This document shows, piece after piece, positions 16,683-26,047 of a stretch of 41,989 bases of DNA. The DNA is taken from the NCBI GenBank assembly GCA_019689695.1, contig JADGHA010000001.1:1-41989 (forward strand), written 5' to 3'. This stretch comes from Micromonosporaceae bacterium (lineage in GTDB: Bacteria > Actinomycetota > Actinomycetes > Mycobacteriales > Micromonosporaceae). The notes beneath the pieces were generated by a model. That model did no database searches and had not been told where the DNA came from. It saw only the letters and a program-made list of their open reading frames with translations. The position numbers were made by a program, and so were the translations under genes. Position 1 is the stretch's first letter. Every line of letters begins with the position of its first letter.

Positions 16683-17837
16683 TCAGGGCGAGTAGTTCCA
16701 GCCCAGGCACAGGTAGCTGCCGAACCCGGCCGAGCCGAGGGCGAGCACTGCGAAGACAGCGACCGCGGTTCGCACCCGCAGCCGGCCCAGCGCGCCGGCC
16801 ACCGGCAGGAGCAGACCGAATGCGGGGATCAGCAGGCGCGCCTTCGAGTGGTAGTAGCCTCCGCCGCCGGTGACGAGGACGAGCAGTACGCCGGAGTAGA
16901 CCAGCAACGGCCACTGCTGCCTCGCCCGCAGCGACACTGCGAAGAGAACGACGGAGGCCAGCAGCACCACCGTGACCGCGTAGAGCTGCAACGCCTGCCG
17001 CCGGCTGACGACCTCGCCCATCGTCTGGAAGGTGTAGCGCCCGCCGTCGAACGGCATCCCCCATACGGCGTCCTGGACGTGGAAGTAGCCGTCCAGCCGG
17101 TGCAGCCGCCGGGCCACGAAGACCAGGTACCCGAGCAGGCCGAGCGGCGCCAGTGCCCCGGCCAACCAGGGCCGCCAGCCGTCGGCGCGGCCCACCGCGG
17201 CGACCAGGCAGGCCAGCCCGACCGCGGCCACCAGCGCGGCGGAGGTGGGCCGGACCAGCCCGGCGAGCAGGCACAGCCCGCCGGCGGTCAGCCACCGCCG
17301 GGTCAGCACCGCGTACAGCGACCACGCCGACAAGGCGGTGAACAGGGTCTCGGTGTACGCCATCGACTCGACCACAGCGTGCGGAATCACCGCCCACAGC
17401 GCGGCGAGGGCGACTCCAGTGCGCCGGTCCCGCGCGTGGCTGCCGATCGCGTACAGCCCGCCCGCCGCGGCCAGGCCGGCCAGCCAGGACACGGCTAGAC
17501 CGGAGACCCCCGGGCCGCCGGCCAGCACCGGGTCGAGGGCGGCGATCAGCCCCGGGTACAGCGGGAAGAAGACCAGGTTGGTCAGCCCGTTCACGCCAAC
17601 CCCGTGGTCGTAGCCGGTGGTGGCGATGTTCTTGTACCAGGTGGCGTCGTACGTGTTGCTCAGCAGCAGCCAGACGTCCTGCCCGGCACGGTCGGCGAAC
17701 GCCGCGAGGACAACCACGCCGACCGTGCGGAGCGCGGCGTACGCGGCCAGCGCGGGCACGGCGGAACGGACCGCGGACCGCAGCCGGCCTGCACGGGTGC
17801 GCGGCAGCGACCACGCCGCACCGGAGGTCCCGCGCAT
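16683..17837 (-). CDS. PIG-V/mannosyltransferase-like GT-C membrane protein
   Basis: This 384-aa protein has about eight or nine membrane helices. The first loop contains YDATWYKNIATTGYD, the pattern of PIG-V-like and related GT-C mannosyltransferases, in which the Asp is catalytic. A second motif, FFPLYPGL, follows. Such enzymes move a sugar from a polyprenyl-phosphate donor on the outer face of the membrane. It is the last gene of the minus-strand polysaccharide operon, 22 bp after the epimerase, and ends 18 bp from the convergent membrane protein. Donor and acceptor cannot be read from sequence. Confidence 0.8.
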   Translation of the reverse strand: MRGTSGAAWSLPRTRAGRLRSAVRSAVPALAAYAALRTVGVVVLAAFADRAGQDVWLLLSNTYDATWYKNIATTGYDHGVGVNGLTNLVFFPLYPGLIAALDPVLAGGPGVSGLAVSWLAGLAAAGGLYAIGSHARDRRTGVALAALWAVIPHAVVESMAYTETLFTALSAWSLYAVLTRRWLTAGGLCLLAGLVRPTSAALVAAVGLACLVAAVGRADGWRPWLAGALAPLGLLGYLVFVARRLHRLDGYFHVQDAVWGMPFDGGRYTFQTMGEVVSRRQALQLYAVTVVLLASVVLFAVSLRARQQWPLLVYSGVLLVLVTGGGGYYHSKARLLIPAFGLLLPVAGALGRLRVRTAVAVFAVLALGSAGFGSYLCLGWNYSP

Positions 17838-17859
17838 CAGGCCCCGCGCTGCGCCGCCG

Positions 17860-18795
17860 TCATGTCTCCCGCATCGCCACCACGATGCGCCTTAAACCCT
17901 CCGCCAGGGAGGTCCGCGGCTGCCAGCCCAGCAGCCGCCGCGCCCCACTGCAGTCGACCACCATCGCCGGCAGGTCACCCAGCCGGGCCGGAGCATACTG
18001 GGGCTTTGCGTCGACCCCGACCGCCTGCGCCACCGCCCGGTGCAGCTCCAGGTCGGTCACGCCGGTGCCGGTGCCGACCAGGACCCGCTGCCCGGTGGCG
18101 ACTCCCGGCCGGCCGGCGCGCACGAAAGCGTCGACCACGTCCGCGACGTAGGCGTAGTCCCGCACGTTCGAACCCTCACCGAAGACCCGGGTGGTCCGGC
18201 CGGCGAGCATGGCGTCCCCGAAGATCGCCACCACCCCGGCCTCGCCGTGCGGGTCCTGCCGCGGGCCGTACGTGTTGGTGAGCACCAGCGCCGTGGTGTC
18301 CAGGCCGTGCAGGTCGTGGTACTGCCGCAGGTACAGCTCACCGGCGAGCTTGGACACCGCGTACGGCGACAGCGGGCGGGTCGGCGACTGCTCGGTCACC
18401 GGCAGCCGCGCCGGCGGCCCGAAGATCGCCACGGACGAAGCGAGCACCACCTTGGGCACGCCCGCGCACCGGGCCGCCTCCAGCACCGCCACCGTGCCCA
18501 CCACGTTCGCGTCCACGTCGCGCAGCGGGTCCGCCACGCTGAGCCGCACGTCGATCTGGGCGGCCAGGTGGAAGATCACGTCCGGCTGGGCCGCGCGCAC
18601 CACCGCCAGCAGGTCCGGATCGGTGACGTCCAGCTTGACCAGCTCGCAGCGGCCGCTCGCGGTGGCGGTCGCGAGGTTCTCCGGCCGGCCGTGGCTCAGG
18701 TTGTCGACCGCGGTGACGTGGCCGCCGTCGGCGACCAGGCGGTCGGCGAGGTGGGAGCCGATGAAGCCGGCGCCCCCGGTGACCAGTGCGCGCAC
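17860..18795 (-). CDS. NAD-dependent epimerase/dehydratase (UDP-sugar 4-epimerase-like)
   Basis: This 311-aa protein is an extended short-chain dehydrogenase. The NAD loop GGAGFIGSH is at residues 7-15 and the catalytic triad is Ser121, Tyr145 and Lys149 (YAVSK). The overall pattern is closest to UDP-glucose or UDP-N-acetylglucosamine 4-epimerases. The GTG start lies 3 nt after the stop of the glycosyltransferase upstream. In this operon it should supply or remodel a nucleotide sugar for the polymer. The exact sugar is open. Confidence 0.9.
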   Translation of the reverse strand: MRALVTGGAGFIGSHLADRLVADGGHVTAVDNLSHGRPENLATATASGRCELVKLDVTDPDLLAVVRAAQPDVIFHLAAQIDVRLSVADPLRDVDANVVGTVAVLEAARCAGVPKVVLASSVAIFGPPARLPVTEQSPTRPLSPYAVSKLAGELYLRQYHDLHGLDTTALVLTNTYGPRQDPHGEAGVVAIFGDAMLAGRTTRVFGEGSNVRDYAYVADVVDAFVRAGRPGVATGQRVLVGTGTGVTDLELHRAVAQAVGVDAKPQYAPARLGDLPAMVVDCSGARRLLGWQPRTSLAEGLRRIVVAMRET

Positions 18796-18798
18796 GGC

Positions 18799-19845
18799 TC
18801 AGCCCCGCCTCGCCATTCCCGCCCAACCCTGTGCGTCCGCTCCCGGCGCCGGCACCGGCTGCGCGCCGGCGACCGCCTTCCGGTAGACCGCCACCACCCG
18901 CTCGGCGACCGCGAGGGAGTCCAGCCAGACGATGCGTTCCCGCCCGTCGCTGCGGCCTCCGGTGGCGAGCACCTCGGCCAGCGGGGCGGCCAGCGCCTCG
19001 ACGAGGCCGGCCCGGGTCGGCGGGAACGGGACCACCGCCGACGGGGTCACCCCGGCGAGCACCTCGGCCACGTCCCCGACGTCCACGCTCACCACCGGCA
19101 GGCCCATCGCCGCGGCCTCCTTGACCACCATCGGCGAGCCCTCCGCCCCCTGGCGCGAGGTGAACAGCAGGGCGTCCGCGGCGGCCATCTTGGTCGCCAC
19201 CGCCGCCCGGGGCTGGCCCGGCTCGACCAGCACCAGCTCGCGCACGGACATGCCGCGGGCGCGCAGCGCGGCCAGCACATCCAGGAACACGTCGTATCCC
19301 TTGACCGCATTGGCCGGCAGCCCGCCGAACAGCACCACCTTCTCGTCGGTGTCCAGGCGCAGCTGTGCCCGCGCCTGCGCCTGGTCGCGCGGGGTGAACA
19401 GGCTCAGGTCGACCCCGGCCGGGATCACCTCCCCGTCCGCGTCGCCGGCCGCCTCCGCCAGCCGCCGCGACGCGTAGATGCGTGCCGCGTACCCGCGGTC
19501 GCCCAGCCTGGTGATCCGGCGCTGCCAGGGCGTGTTGACGTCGCTGCCGTGCAGCGACAGCACCCGCGGCACCCGGCCGGCGAAGCAGCCGGCGAGCGCG
19601 CTCAGCCCGTAGTGGACGTGCACCACGTCGTACCCGCCCTGCCGGACCCGGCGCCGGACCCGCGGCCCGGCCAGGACGTAGTCCAGCTTGCCGCGCTCCC
19701 GCGCGACCACCTCCACGTCCACCTCGTGCCCCAGGCGGCGCAGCGCGTCCACCTGCTCGGCGACGAAGATGCCCTGGAACCCGCCGTCGACCGGCCAGAG
19801 GTTCGTGACGACGAGGATGCGCAGTGGTCGGTCAAACCCGCTCAA
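18799..19845 (-). CDS. Family 4 glycosyltransferase
   Basis: This 348-aa protein is a GT-B retaining glycosyltransferase of family GT4. The N-terminal Rossmann domain starts LRILVVTNLWP, followed by DVVHVHYGLSA and LSLHGSDVN. The C-terminal donor-binding domain has GGLPANAVKGYDVFL and the E-x7-E element in EGSPMVVKEAAAMGLP. The start is an unusual TTG at 19845, chosen because GGAGGG lies 5 nt before it at 19851-19856. It overlaps the aminotransferase stop by 14 bp. The frame extends upstream, but only as antisense-like shadow of the aminotransferase. The transferred sugar is unknown; a product of the neighbouring diamino-sugar genes is likely. Confidence 0.9.
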   Translation of the reverse strand: MSGFDRPLRILVVTNLWPVDGGFQGIFVAEQVDALRRLGHEVDVEVVARERGKLDYVLAGPRVRRRVRQGGYDVVHVHYGLSALAGCFAGRVPRVLSLHGSDVNTPWQRRITRLGDRGYAARIYASRRLAEAAGDADGEVIPAGVDLSLFTPRDQAQARAQLRLDTDEKVVLFGGLPANAVKGYDVFLDVLAALRARGMSVRELVLVEPGQPRAAVATKMAAADALLFTSRQGAEGSPMVVKEAAAMGLPVVSVDVGDVAEVLAGVTPSAVVPFPPTRAGLVEALAAPLAEVLATGGRSDGRERIVWLDSLAVAERVVAVYRKAVAGAQPVPAPGADAQGWAGMARRG

Positions 19846-20956
19846 AGTACCCCTCCACCTCGATGACGACCCGGTCCAGCTGCTCGCCGGTGAGCTCCGG
19901 GTAGATGGGCAGGGACAGGCATTCCGCGGCGAACGCCTCGGTGGCGGGCAGGTCGCCGCGCCGGTAGCCGAGACCCGCGTACGCCGGCTGCAGGTGCAGC
20001 GGCACCGGGTAGTGGATGCCCGCGCCGACACCGGCCTCCTTCAGGTGCCTCAGCAACGCGTCCCGGTGCGCGGTGCGGACCACGAAATGGTGGAACACGC
20101 CGCGCCGGCCGGGCGGCTGGGCGAGCACGGTGAGGTCGCCCACCCCGGCCAGCCGCTTGCGGTACGCCGCGGCCAGCTCCCGCCGGCGCTGGTTGTCCTC
20201 GTCCACTGTGGGCAGCTTGGCGCCGAGGACCGCCGCCTGCAGCGTGTCCAGCCGCTCCGCGTACCCGACCACCTGGTGCTCGTACTTGGTGGTCCGGCCG
20301 TGGTCGCGCAGCATCCGCAGCCGGGCGGCGAGGTCGTCGTCGTTGGTGGTGATCGCGCCGGCGTCGCCGAAGGCGCCCAGGTTCTTGCCCGGGTAGAAGG
20401 AGAAACAGCCGGCCACGCCGTACCCGCCCGCCCGCACGACCGTGCCGTCGCCACGGGTGTAGTCCGCGCCGTGCGCCTGGGCGGCGTCCTCCACCAGCGG
20501 CACCCCGGCGTCCTCGGCGATCTCGGCGATCGCCGCCAGGTCGACCGGCTGGCCGTGGATGTGCACCGGCATGATCACCTTGACCTCGCCGGCCACCGCC
20601 TTCAACGCCGCCGGATCCATGCCGCCGGTGGCCGGGTCGATCTCCACGAAGCGGGGCGTCGCGCCCAGCCAGGTGACCGGCTCGGCCGTGGCGATGAAGG
20701 TGTGCGAGGGCACCGCGACTGCGTCGCCGGGGCCGACGCCGAGCGCGTACAGCGTCAGGTGCAGCGCCGCGGTGCCGGAGGCGACGCCGACGGCGTGTTT
20801 CGTGCCGCAGAAGGCAGCGAAGGCCGCCTCGAACTCGGCCACCTCCCGACCCTGGATGAACCGGGTGTTGTCGATGACCTCGCGCATCGCCGCGTCGATC
20901 GCGTCCCGGTGCCGGGCGTACGACGCCTTGAGATCGACCAACGGCACAGTGGACAT
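19832..20956 (-). CDS. DegT/DnrJ/EryC1-family sugar aminotransferase (WbpE-like)
   Basis: This 374-aa PLP-dependent sugar aminotransferase has the PLP lysine at Lys191 (SFYPGKNLGAFGDAG) and the pyridine-nitrogen Asp157 in EDAAQAHG. ATG 20956 is preferred over an in-frame GTG overlapping the previous stop, because GAGGAG at 20965-20970 gives an 8-nt spacing. With the dehydrogenase and acetyltransferase upstream it forms the trio WbpB/WbpE/WbpD known to build UDP-2,3-diacetamido-2,3-dideoxy-uronic acid. Here it would aminate the 3-keto sugar made by the dehydrogenase. The resemblance is by motif and gene set, so a different 3-amino sugar is possible. Confidence 0.9.
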   Translation of the reverse strand: MSTVPLVDLKASYARHRDAIDAAMREVIDNTRFIQGREVAEFEAAFAAFCGTKHAVGVASGTAALHLTLYALGVGPGDAVAVPSHTFIATAEPVTWLGATPRFVEIDPATGGMDPAALKAVAGEVKVIMPVHIHGQPVDLAAIAEIAEDAGVPLVEDAAQAHGADYTRGDGTVVRAGGYGVAGCFSFYPGKNLGAFGDAGAITTNDDDLAARLRMLRDHGRTTKYEHQVVGYAERLDTLQAAVLGAKLPTVDEDNQRRRELAAAYRKRLAGVGDLTVLAQPPGRRGVFHHFVVRTAHRDALLRHLKEAGVGAGIHYPVPLHLQPAYAGLGYRRGDLPATEAFAAECLSLPIYPELTGEQLDRVVIEVEGYFERV

Positions 20957-20961
20957 TCGGG

Positions 20962-21621
20962 TCACTCCTCGTACGGGCGGTGGTCCAGGCCCACCGGGCA
21001 GGCGAGCTCGTCGATGGTCTTCACCTGCCGGGCCGGGGTCCCGATCACCACGGCGCCCGGCGCCACGTCCTTGGTGACCACGGCGCCGGCGCCGACCAGC
21101 GCGCGGGCACCGATGTGGACACCGGGCAGGATGGTGACGTTGGCGCCGATCCGGGCGGCCTGTCCGATCCGGACGCCGGCCATGCACCGGGACACGTCCG
21201 GGCAACGCGGGAACGGCGCGTTGGTCACGGTGACCCGCGGGCCGAGCCAGGCGTCGTCCTCCAGCACGGAGAACTCGGGGATGAAGCAGTGCGAGTGGAT
21301 GCGCACCCGGTCGCCCATCGCCACGTCATGCTCCACAACCGACAGTGAGCCGACCGACACGTCGTCACCGATCCGGTTGTGCTCGCGGATGAGCACGTGG
21401 TGTCCGGTGGCGAACCGTTCGCCGATGGTGTTGCCCGCGTAGAGCACGGTGTGGCTACGGATCGTCGCCCCGGCGCCGATCACGGTGGCCGCGTCGGTCG
21501 GGCCGTGGCGGCCGACCGAGCAGAAGTCCTCGACCACGCCGCCGGCGCCCAGCCGGACCCCGTCCCCCAGCAGGGCCAGCGGGCTGATCCCGTCCGCGGT
21601 GCGGGCGGCGACGGCGGTCAT
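20962..21621 (-). CDS. Hexapeptide-repeat sugar N-acyltransferase (WbpD-like)
   Basis: This 219-aa protein is a left-handed beta-helix acyltransferase. Hexapeptide repeats run over nearly the whole length (IGAGATIRS, IGDDVSVGS, IGANVTILP, IGARALVGAGAVVTKDV) and end in the usual GTPARQVK. Compared with Pseudomonas WbpD the N-terminal half contains more coils, so it is somewhat longer. The ATG overlaps the dehydrogenase stop as ATGA. It should acetylate the amino group installed by the aminotransferase just downstream, using acetyl-CoA. Confidence 0.88.
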   Translation of the reverse strand: MTAVAARTADGISPLALLGDGVRLGAGGVVEDFCSVGRHGPTDAATVIGAGATIRSHTVLYAGNTIGERFATGHHVLIREHNRIGDDVSVGSLSVVEHDVAMGDRVRIHSHCFIPEFSVLEDDAWLGPRVTVTNAPFPRCPDVSRCMAGVRIGQAARIGANVTILPGVHIGARALVGAGAVVTKDVAPGAVVIGTPARQVKTIDELACPVGLDHRPYEE

Positions 21622-22655
21622 GCCGGCACCCGCGTACGCGTGCCCGCCACCGGCACCTGGGCGCCGCCGGCCGCCAGCGAGGCGTCCACCGCCTCCAGGA
21701 CGGCGACCACCTGTACCCCGTTCCAGCCGTCGGTGCACGGCCGGCTGCCGGAGCGTACGCACTCCAGGAAGTGGCGCAGCTCCGCGGCCAGCGGCTCGAC
21801 CATCTCCAGCCGCGGCACGTACATCTCGCCGTCACGCAGCCGGTACTGCCAGACCCCGTAGGCGTCCTCCGCGAGCCGGTCGGCGCCCTTGTCGAAGACC
21901 TTCAGCTTCGCGTCGGCGTCCATGTCGTCGTAGACCAGCATCTTCCGGCTGCCCACCACGGTCGTCCGCCGGGTCTTCGACGGGTCCAGCCAGCTGACGT
22001 GCATGTGCGCGAGCACCCCGCCCGGGTAGCCGACGGTGACGAAGGTGACGTCCTCCACCCCCTGCAGGTACCGGGCGCCGCCCGCGGACACCCACTCGGG
22101 ACTGCGCCCGACCAGGAAGTTGGCGATCGAGACGTCGTGTGGGCCGATCGACCAGAACGCGTTGATGTCGCTCTGGATCCGGCCCAGGTTCAGCCGTTGT
22201 GAGTGCAGGTAGAGCAGGTCGCCGATGTCGCCACCGTCGATCAGCTGCTTCATCCGGCGCACCGCGGGAACGAACTCGAAGGTGTGCCCCACCATCAGCA
22301 CCAGCCCGCGCTCCTCGGCGAAGGCGGCCAGCTCGACCGCGTCCGCAGTGGACAGGGCGAGCGGCTTCTCCACCAGCACGTTGCGGCCCGCCTCCAGCAC
22401 CCGCCGGGCCAGCGGCGCGTGGGTGGCCGCCGGGGTGGCGACCACCACCGCGCGCACGTCGTCGTCGGCGAGCACCTTCTCCAGGTCGTCGGTGATCTCC
22501 ACGTGGGAGTGCGACCGGGCGGCGCGCTCGCGCCGCTCCGGGGAGAGCTCGACCAGGTAACGCCACCGGTCCCCGGCCAGCGCCTGCAGGTTGCGGGCCA
22601 GGTTGGGCCCCCAGTACCCGAAGCCGATCAGTGCCACAGCGTCGGTGTCAGTCAC
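21618..22655 (-). CDS. Gfo/Idh/MocA-family sugar 3-dehydrogenase (WbpB-like)
   Basis: This 345-aa NAD(P)-dependent oxidoreductase has the nucleotide loop GFGYWG at residues 11-16, the catalytic EKP at 96-98 and a conserved GPHD (His173). The segment LNLGRIQSDINAFWS resembles WbpB/WlbA, which oxidise UDP-GlcNAc-uronate at C3. The GTG start overlaps the ligase stop by 8 bp. It is coupled to the acetyltransferase and aminotransferase, supporting diamino-uronate synthesis. The UDP-GlcNAc 6-dehydrogenase needed to make its substrate is not in this window. Confidence 0.88.
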   Translation of the reverse strand: MTDTDAVALIGFGYWGPNLARNLQALAGDRWRYLVELSPERRERAARSHSHVEITDDLEKVLADDDVRAVVVATPAATHAPLARRVLEAGRNVLVEKPLALSTADAVELAAFAEERGLVLMVGHTFEFVPAVRRMKQLIDGGDIGDLLYLHSQRLNLGRIQSDINAFWSIGPHDVSIANFLVGRSPEWVSAGGARYLQGVEDVTFVTVGYPGGVLAHMHVSWLDPSKTRRTTVVGSRKMLVYDDMDADAKLKVFDKGADRLAEDAYGVWQYRLRDGEMYVPRLEMVEPLAAELRHFLECVRSGSRPCTDGWNGVQVVAVLEAVDASLAAGGAQVPVAGTRTRVPA

Positions 22656-24360
22656 GGTCTGTCCTCGCTTCGTCGGAGCCGGCCTGGTCGGCCGGGGTGG
22701 CGCGCGGGCCCGGCGATGGCGGCATGGCCAGCTCGCCGCGGCGCAGCCGCAGCCAAGCCAGGCCGAGCACGGTGAACAGCAGGGCCGGGAAGATCGGGTC
22801 TTCCAGGGAGGAGGAGAAGAAGGCGATGATCACGCCGAGGGTCATCGCCGCGGGCGCCCAGTAGGCGACCGGACGCAGCGGTTGTCCGGACCGCACCGGC
22901 CGCCGGCCACCCGGCTGTGCCGCCGCCAGCGCCGGAGGCGCCCGTTCGCCGACGCCGGCGAACCCCCGGCGCTGGCGCACCGAGAGGGCGACGAACGGCG
23001 CGACCAGCAGCGCCAGCCAGGTCAGGTACGCCAGTGAACCGACCGCGCCGGTCTCCACCAGCAGGTGGAGCCAGAACGAGTCCACCTGCTGTGCGTTGAA
23101 GCCGTACATGTTGAAGCCGTGCAGCCCGAACCGCGGGTCAGCCCACCAGCGCGGGTCGTGCTCGGTGGCCACGATCCCGCCGAACTGGCCGACGCCGTAG
23201 CCGAGGAACGGGCGCTTGAGCCACAGGTCGGCGCCCTGCTGGGCGTAGAGCACCCGGATCTCGCGCTGCGGAATCTCGTTCGTGCCGCCGTCACAGTCCT
23301 GGCTGCCCCGCACGCAGTAGTGCGTGCCCTCGTCGCCGCTGCGCACGTCAAAGGCGTGGAACACGCCCGCCACCCGGCGCTGCAGCTCGGCGCGGTTGCT
23401 CGGGCTGACCGCCAGCTGCGCACCGGCGAAGCCGATCACCAGCACGATCGCCACCGCCGCGACCCGCACCACCGGCCAGCCGCCGCGGCGCAGGAGGACG
23501 ATGACGCCGGCCCCGGCGACGAAGCCGATCAGCGACTCGCGGGACTGTGTCGCCGACAGGGCGACCGCCAGCACGGCGAAGACACCCCACAGCCGCCAGC
23601 CGACGGCCGGCCGCTGGCTGCGCCCGGCGCGCTGGACGGGATCGGCCGGGTCAGGCGCGTTCGCGGGCGGGCGGGTCACGAAGTAGGCCAGCAGCCCGAG
23701 CAAGGTCAGCCCGAGCACGTGCCCCAGGTGGTTGGGGTGGTCCAGCAGCGCGTGCGCCCGGTTGAGGCGGGCCCAGGACAGGTTCACCCAGCCGAGCGCG
23801 CGGTAGCTGTTGTAGCCGACGATCATCTGCACGATCGCGATCACCGCATTGACCCCGACCACCGCGCCGACGCCGAACAGCACCCCCCGGACCCGCCGCC
23901 AGTTCGGGTCCGCGGCGCGCCAGGCGTAGAAGACGATCGCGCCGCGCAGGTAGACGAAGGCCGCCTCGCCGATCAGCCGGGGCGGCGAACCACCGGCCAG
24001 CCCGGCGGCGACCAGCGCCACCCCGAGCCCGACCAGCGCCAGATCGGCCCGGGTGAGGAAGTCCCGCCACCGCCGGTCCACCAGGATCTTTGCGCCGGTG
24101 AGCCCGAACAGCAGGAGGTAGACGCCGTTCTTCAGGGTCTTCGGCCACTGCGCCAGGGTCACGATGCGGTTGCCGTTGGAGTCCACACCGCCCCGTTCGG
24201 CCAGCCGCACCTGTATCCAGGACTCGAAGAGCACCTCGATCAGGAGGAAGCCGACCAGGCCGAGCAGCGCCCAGCCGAGCCCTCGGGAAGTCCGAGTGGT
24301 CCACTTCCCTCCAGCCCGCCCGGCCTGCGCCGCCGCGGTGCGCGATCCAGCCACGAGCAT
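22648..24360 (-). CDS. O-antigen ligase/Wzy-type polymerase
   Basis: This protein of about 570 aa has roughly eleven hydrophobic segments and a large extracytoplasmic loop. The loop holds a Cys pair (YCVRGSQDC) and a conserved GYGVGQFGG stretch, as in O-antigen ligase and polymerase (Wzy_C) proteins. SATQSRESLIG fits the family motif in a membrane segment. ATG 24360 is preferred, preceded by GGGG. An in-frame GTG at 24390 is possible, and the frame remains open further upstream without good coding character. With the adjacent flippase it would form a Wzx/Wzy-type polysaccharide export pathway. Confidence 0.85.
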   Translation of the reverse strand: MLVAGSRTAAAQAGRAGGKWTTRTSRGLGWALLGLVGFLLIEVLFESWIQVRLAERGGVDSNGNRIVTLAQWPKTLKNGVYLLLFGLTGAKILVDRRWRDFLTRADLALVGLGVALVAAGLAGGSPPRLIGEAAFVYLRGAIVFYAWRAADPNWRRVRGVLFGVGAVVGVNAVIAIVQMIVGYNSYRALGWVNLSWARLNRAHALLDHPNHLGHVLGLTLLGLLAYFVTRPPANAPDPADPVQRAGRSQRPAVGWRLWGVFAVLAVALSATQSRESLIGFVAGAGVIVLLRRGGWPVVRVAAVAIVLVIGFAGAQLAVSPSNRAELQRRVAGVFHAFDVRSGDEGTHYCVRGSQDCDGGTNEIPQREIRVLYAQQGADLWLKRPFLGYGVGQFGGIVATEHDPRWWADPRFGLHGFNMYGFNAQQVDSFWLHLLVETGAVGSLAYLTWLALLVAPFVALSVRQRRGFAGVGERAPPALAAAQPGGRRPVRSGQPLRPVAYWAPAAMTLGVIIAFFSSSLEDPIFPALLFTVLGLAWLRLRRGELAMPPSPGPRATPADQAGSDEARTDRD

Positions 24361-24499
24361 TACCTGGTTCCCCGCGAAGTCGTACGGCACACGAAGGTCG
24401 GCGGCAGGAACGGGCAGCACCCGCCCATACCACGGTGGTTGTTCAACGGGACCGTGAATTGGGAGCGTGACGGCGGGGATGCCGGCGAGAAGACCGTCT

Positions 24500-26047
24500 T
24501 CACCGTCCGGCACCCGCCCCTCGCGCCCCGGCGAGCAGCGCCCGCAGGTCGCCGCGCAGCAGGGCGAGTGCGAGCAGCGCCGCGACCAGGGCCGTCGCAA
24601 TATCTACTGTGGACCGCGCCGGGCCGTCCGGGCCCATCACGTCCAGCAGGTAGCCGACCAGCAGCGCGCCGACCACACAGCTGACCGCGCGGAGCAGCGG
24701 GCCGGCCCAGGGCATCCGGTGCACCCGCCAGACGGTGACGATCGGGCCGAGCGCGGTCACCGCGGTGCCCAGCAGGTAGCCCAGGCCCACCCCGGCCGCG
24801 CCGAGCGGGCGGCCGAGCCCGGCCACCACGGCCAGCCCGGCCAGACAGCCGAGCACGCCGAAGGCCACCGGCACCCTGACGTGCGCCCCGCTGGACAGGG
24901 CGTTGACCGCGGCCACCTGGATCACCGCCAGGTAGGTCGCGCCGAGCAGCAGGCGCAGCACCTCGCCGCCTGCGGCGTAACTTGAGCCGCCGAACAGCAT
25001 CAGCACCTCCCGGGCGAGCAGCACGCCGAGCACGAAGACCGGCGCCAGCGGCACGACCAGGCCGCGGGTGGAGAGGTCCGCGTGCCGGCGCACGTCGGCC
25101 AGGTCGCCCGCGCCGTGGGCCCGGGCCATCGCCGGGAACAGCACCAGCCCCAGTGCCCTGGGCAGGAAGTACGCGGGCGCGACCAGGGTCACCGCGGCGG
25201 CGAAGTAGGCGACCTCGGTGGGTGCCGCAAACCGGTGCGCGAGCAGCTGGGTGCCCTGCAGGAACCCCATCGAGGACAGCGTGCCAACTCCGGCCAAAGC
25301 CACGTAGCGGACGATTTCCCGCCGGTCAGCATCCAAACGCGCTCCGAGGCGGCCGCCGTGCCCCATCCTCCCGGCGCCGCGGGACTCCGACCGCAGCCGC
25401 CGCCAGGCACCGATGGAGAACAGCGAGTAGCCCAACGCGAGCGGGATCAGGTACAGCCGCCAGCCGGCGAGCACCACCAGCACGGTGGCCGCGATGGCCA
25501 GCACGGCACAGGTGAGCTCCAGCCGGACGTACGTGGTCACCTCGCCGAACCCGTACAGCGTCGATTTCTGCACGCTGTAGACGGAGAACGCCGCGCACAG
25601 CACCCCCACCTGGACGGTGTCCTCGACGCCGAGGTGGAGGGCGACCATCGCGCCGAGCGCCGCGCCGGCGCCCAACAGGACGGATCCGGTCAGGCCGATG
25701 CGGAACAGGAAGCGGTGTACCGCGCGCGCGGTGGCCGGATCCTGGCGACCCTGGTGGTACGGGATGAACTTGGCGGCGGCGCTGGCCACCCCGGCGGGCA
25801 GCAGCAGGCTGGCGATCGTGCTGACCGCGATCAGCGAGCCGACCAGGCCGTAGGTCTGCCGGTCGGTGGCCCGGCTGACCAGCGAGCCGTGCACCAGCCG
25901 GGTCAGCCCGAGTGCGACCAGCGCGGCCATCGACAGCGCGCCGGACCGAACCAGGCCGCCCCGCGCGCCGGCCGGGGCCACCCGGCTGGCGGTTGCTCCC
26001 CCAGCCCCCTTCGCCACCCGCCCGCACTCAGCCACCGGGACGCCCAC
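24500..26047 (-). CDS. Polysaccharide flippase (Wzx-like)
   Basis: This 515-aa protein with about 14 membrane helices belongs to the oligosaccharide flippase group of the MOP superfamily. The first helix begins after RGGLVRSGALSM and the pattern of paired helices runs to the end. It should flip polyprenyl-linked repeat units. The listed GTG overlaps the upstream glycosyltransferase stop by 20 bp. A second GTG, at 26035, overlaps it by 8 bp and is equally possible. A 139-bp gap follows before the ligase gene and contains the dyad ACCACGGTGGT; otherwise I see nothing in it. Confidence 0.87.
   Translation of the reverse strand: MGVPVAECGRVAKGAGGATASRVAPAGARGGLVRSGALSMAALVALGLTRLVHGSLVSRATDRQTYGLVGSLIAVSTIASLLLPAGVASAAAKFIPYHQGRQDPATARAVHRFLFRIGLTGSVLLGAGAALGAMVALHLGVEDTVQVGVLCAAFSVYSVQKSTLYGFGEVTTYVRLELTCAVLAIAATVLVVLAGWRLYLIPLALGYSLFSIGAWRRLRSESRGAGRMGHGGRLGARLDADRREIVRYVALAGVGTLSSMGFLQGTQLLAHRFAAPTEVAYFAAAVTLVAPAYFLPRALGLVLFPAMARAHGAGDLADVRRHADLSTRGLVVPLAPVFVLGVLLAREVLMLFGGSSYAAGGEVLRLLLGATYLAVIQVAAVNALSSGAHVRVPVAFGVLGCLAGLAVVAGLGRPLGAAGVGLGYLLGTAVTALGPIVTVWRVHRMPWAGPLLRAVSCVVGALLVGYLLDVMGPDGPARSTVDIATALVAALLALALLRGDLRALLAGARGAGAGR

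Noticed and set aside
24361..24600. Upstream extension of the O-antigen-ligase gene to 24600
   Set aside because: The extra 80 residues overlap the flippase gene end by about 100 bp and have no membrane or family character; ATG 24360 is preferred.
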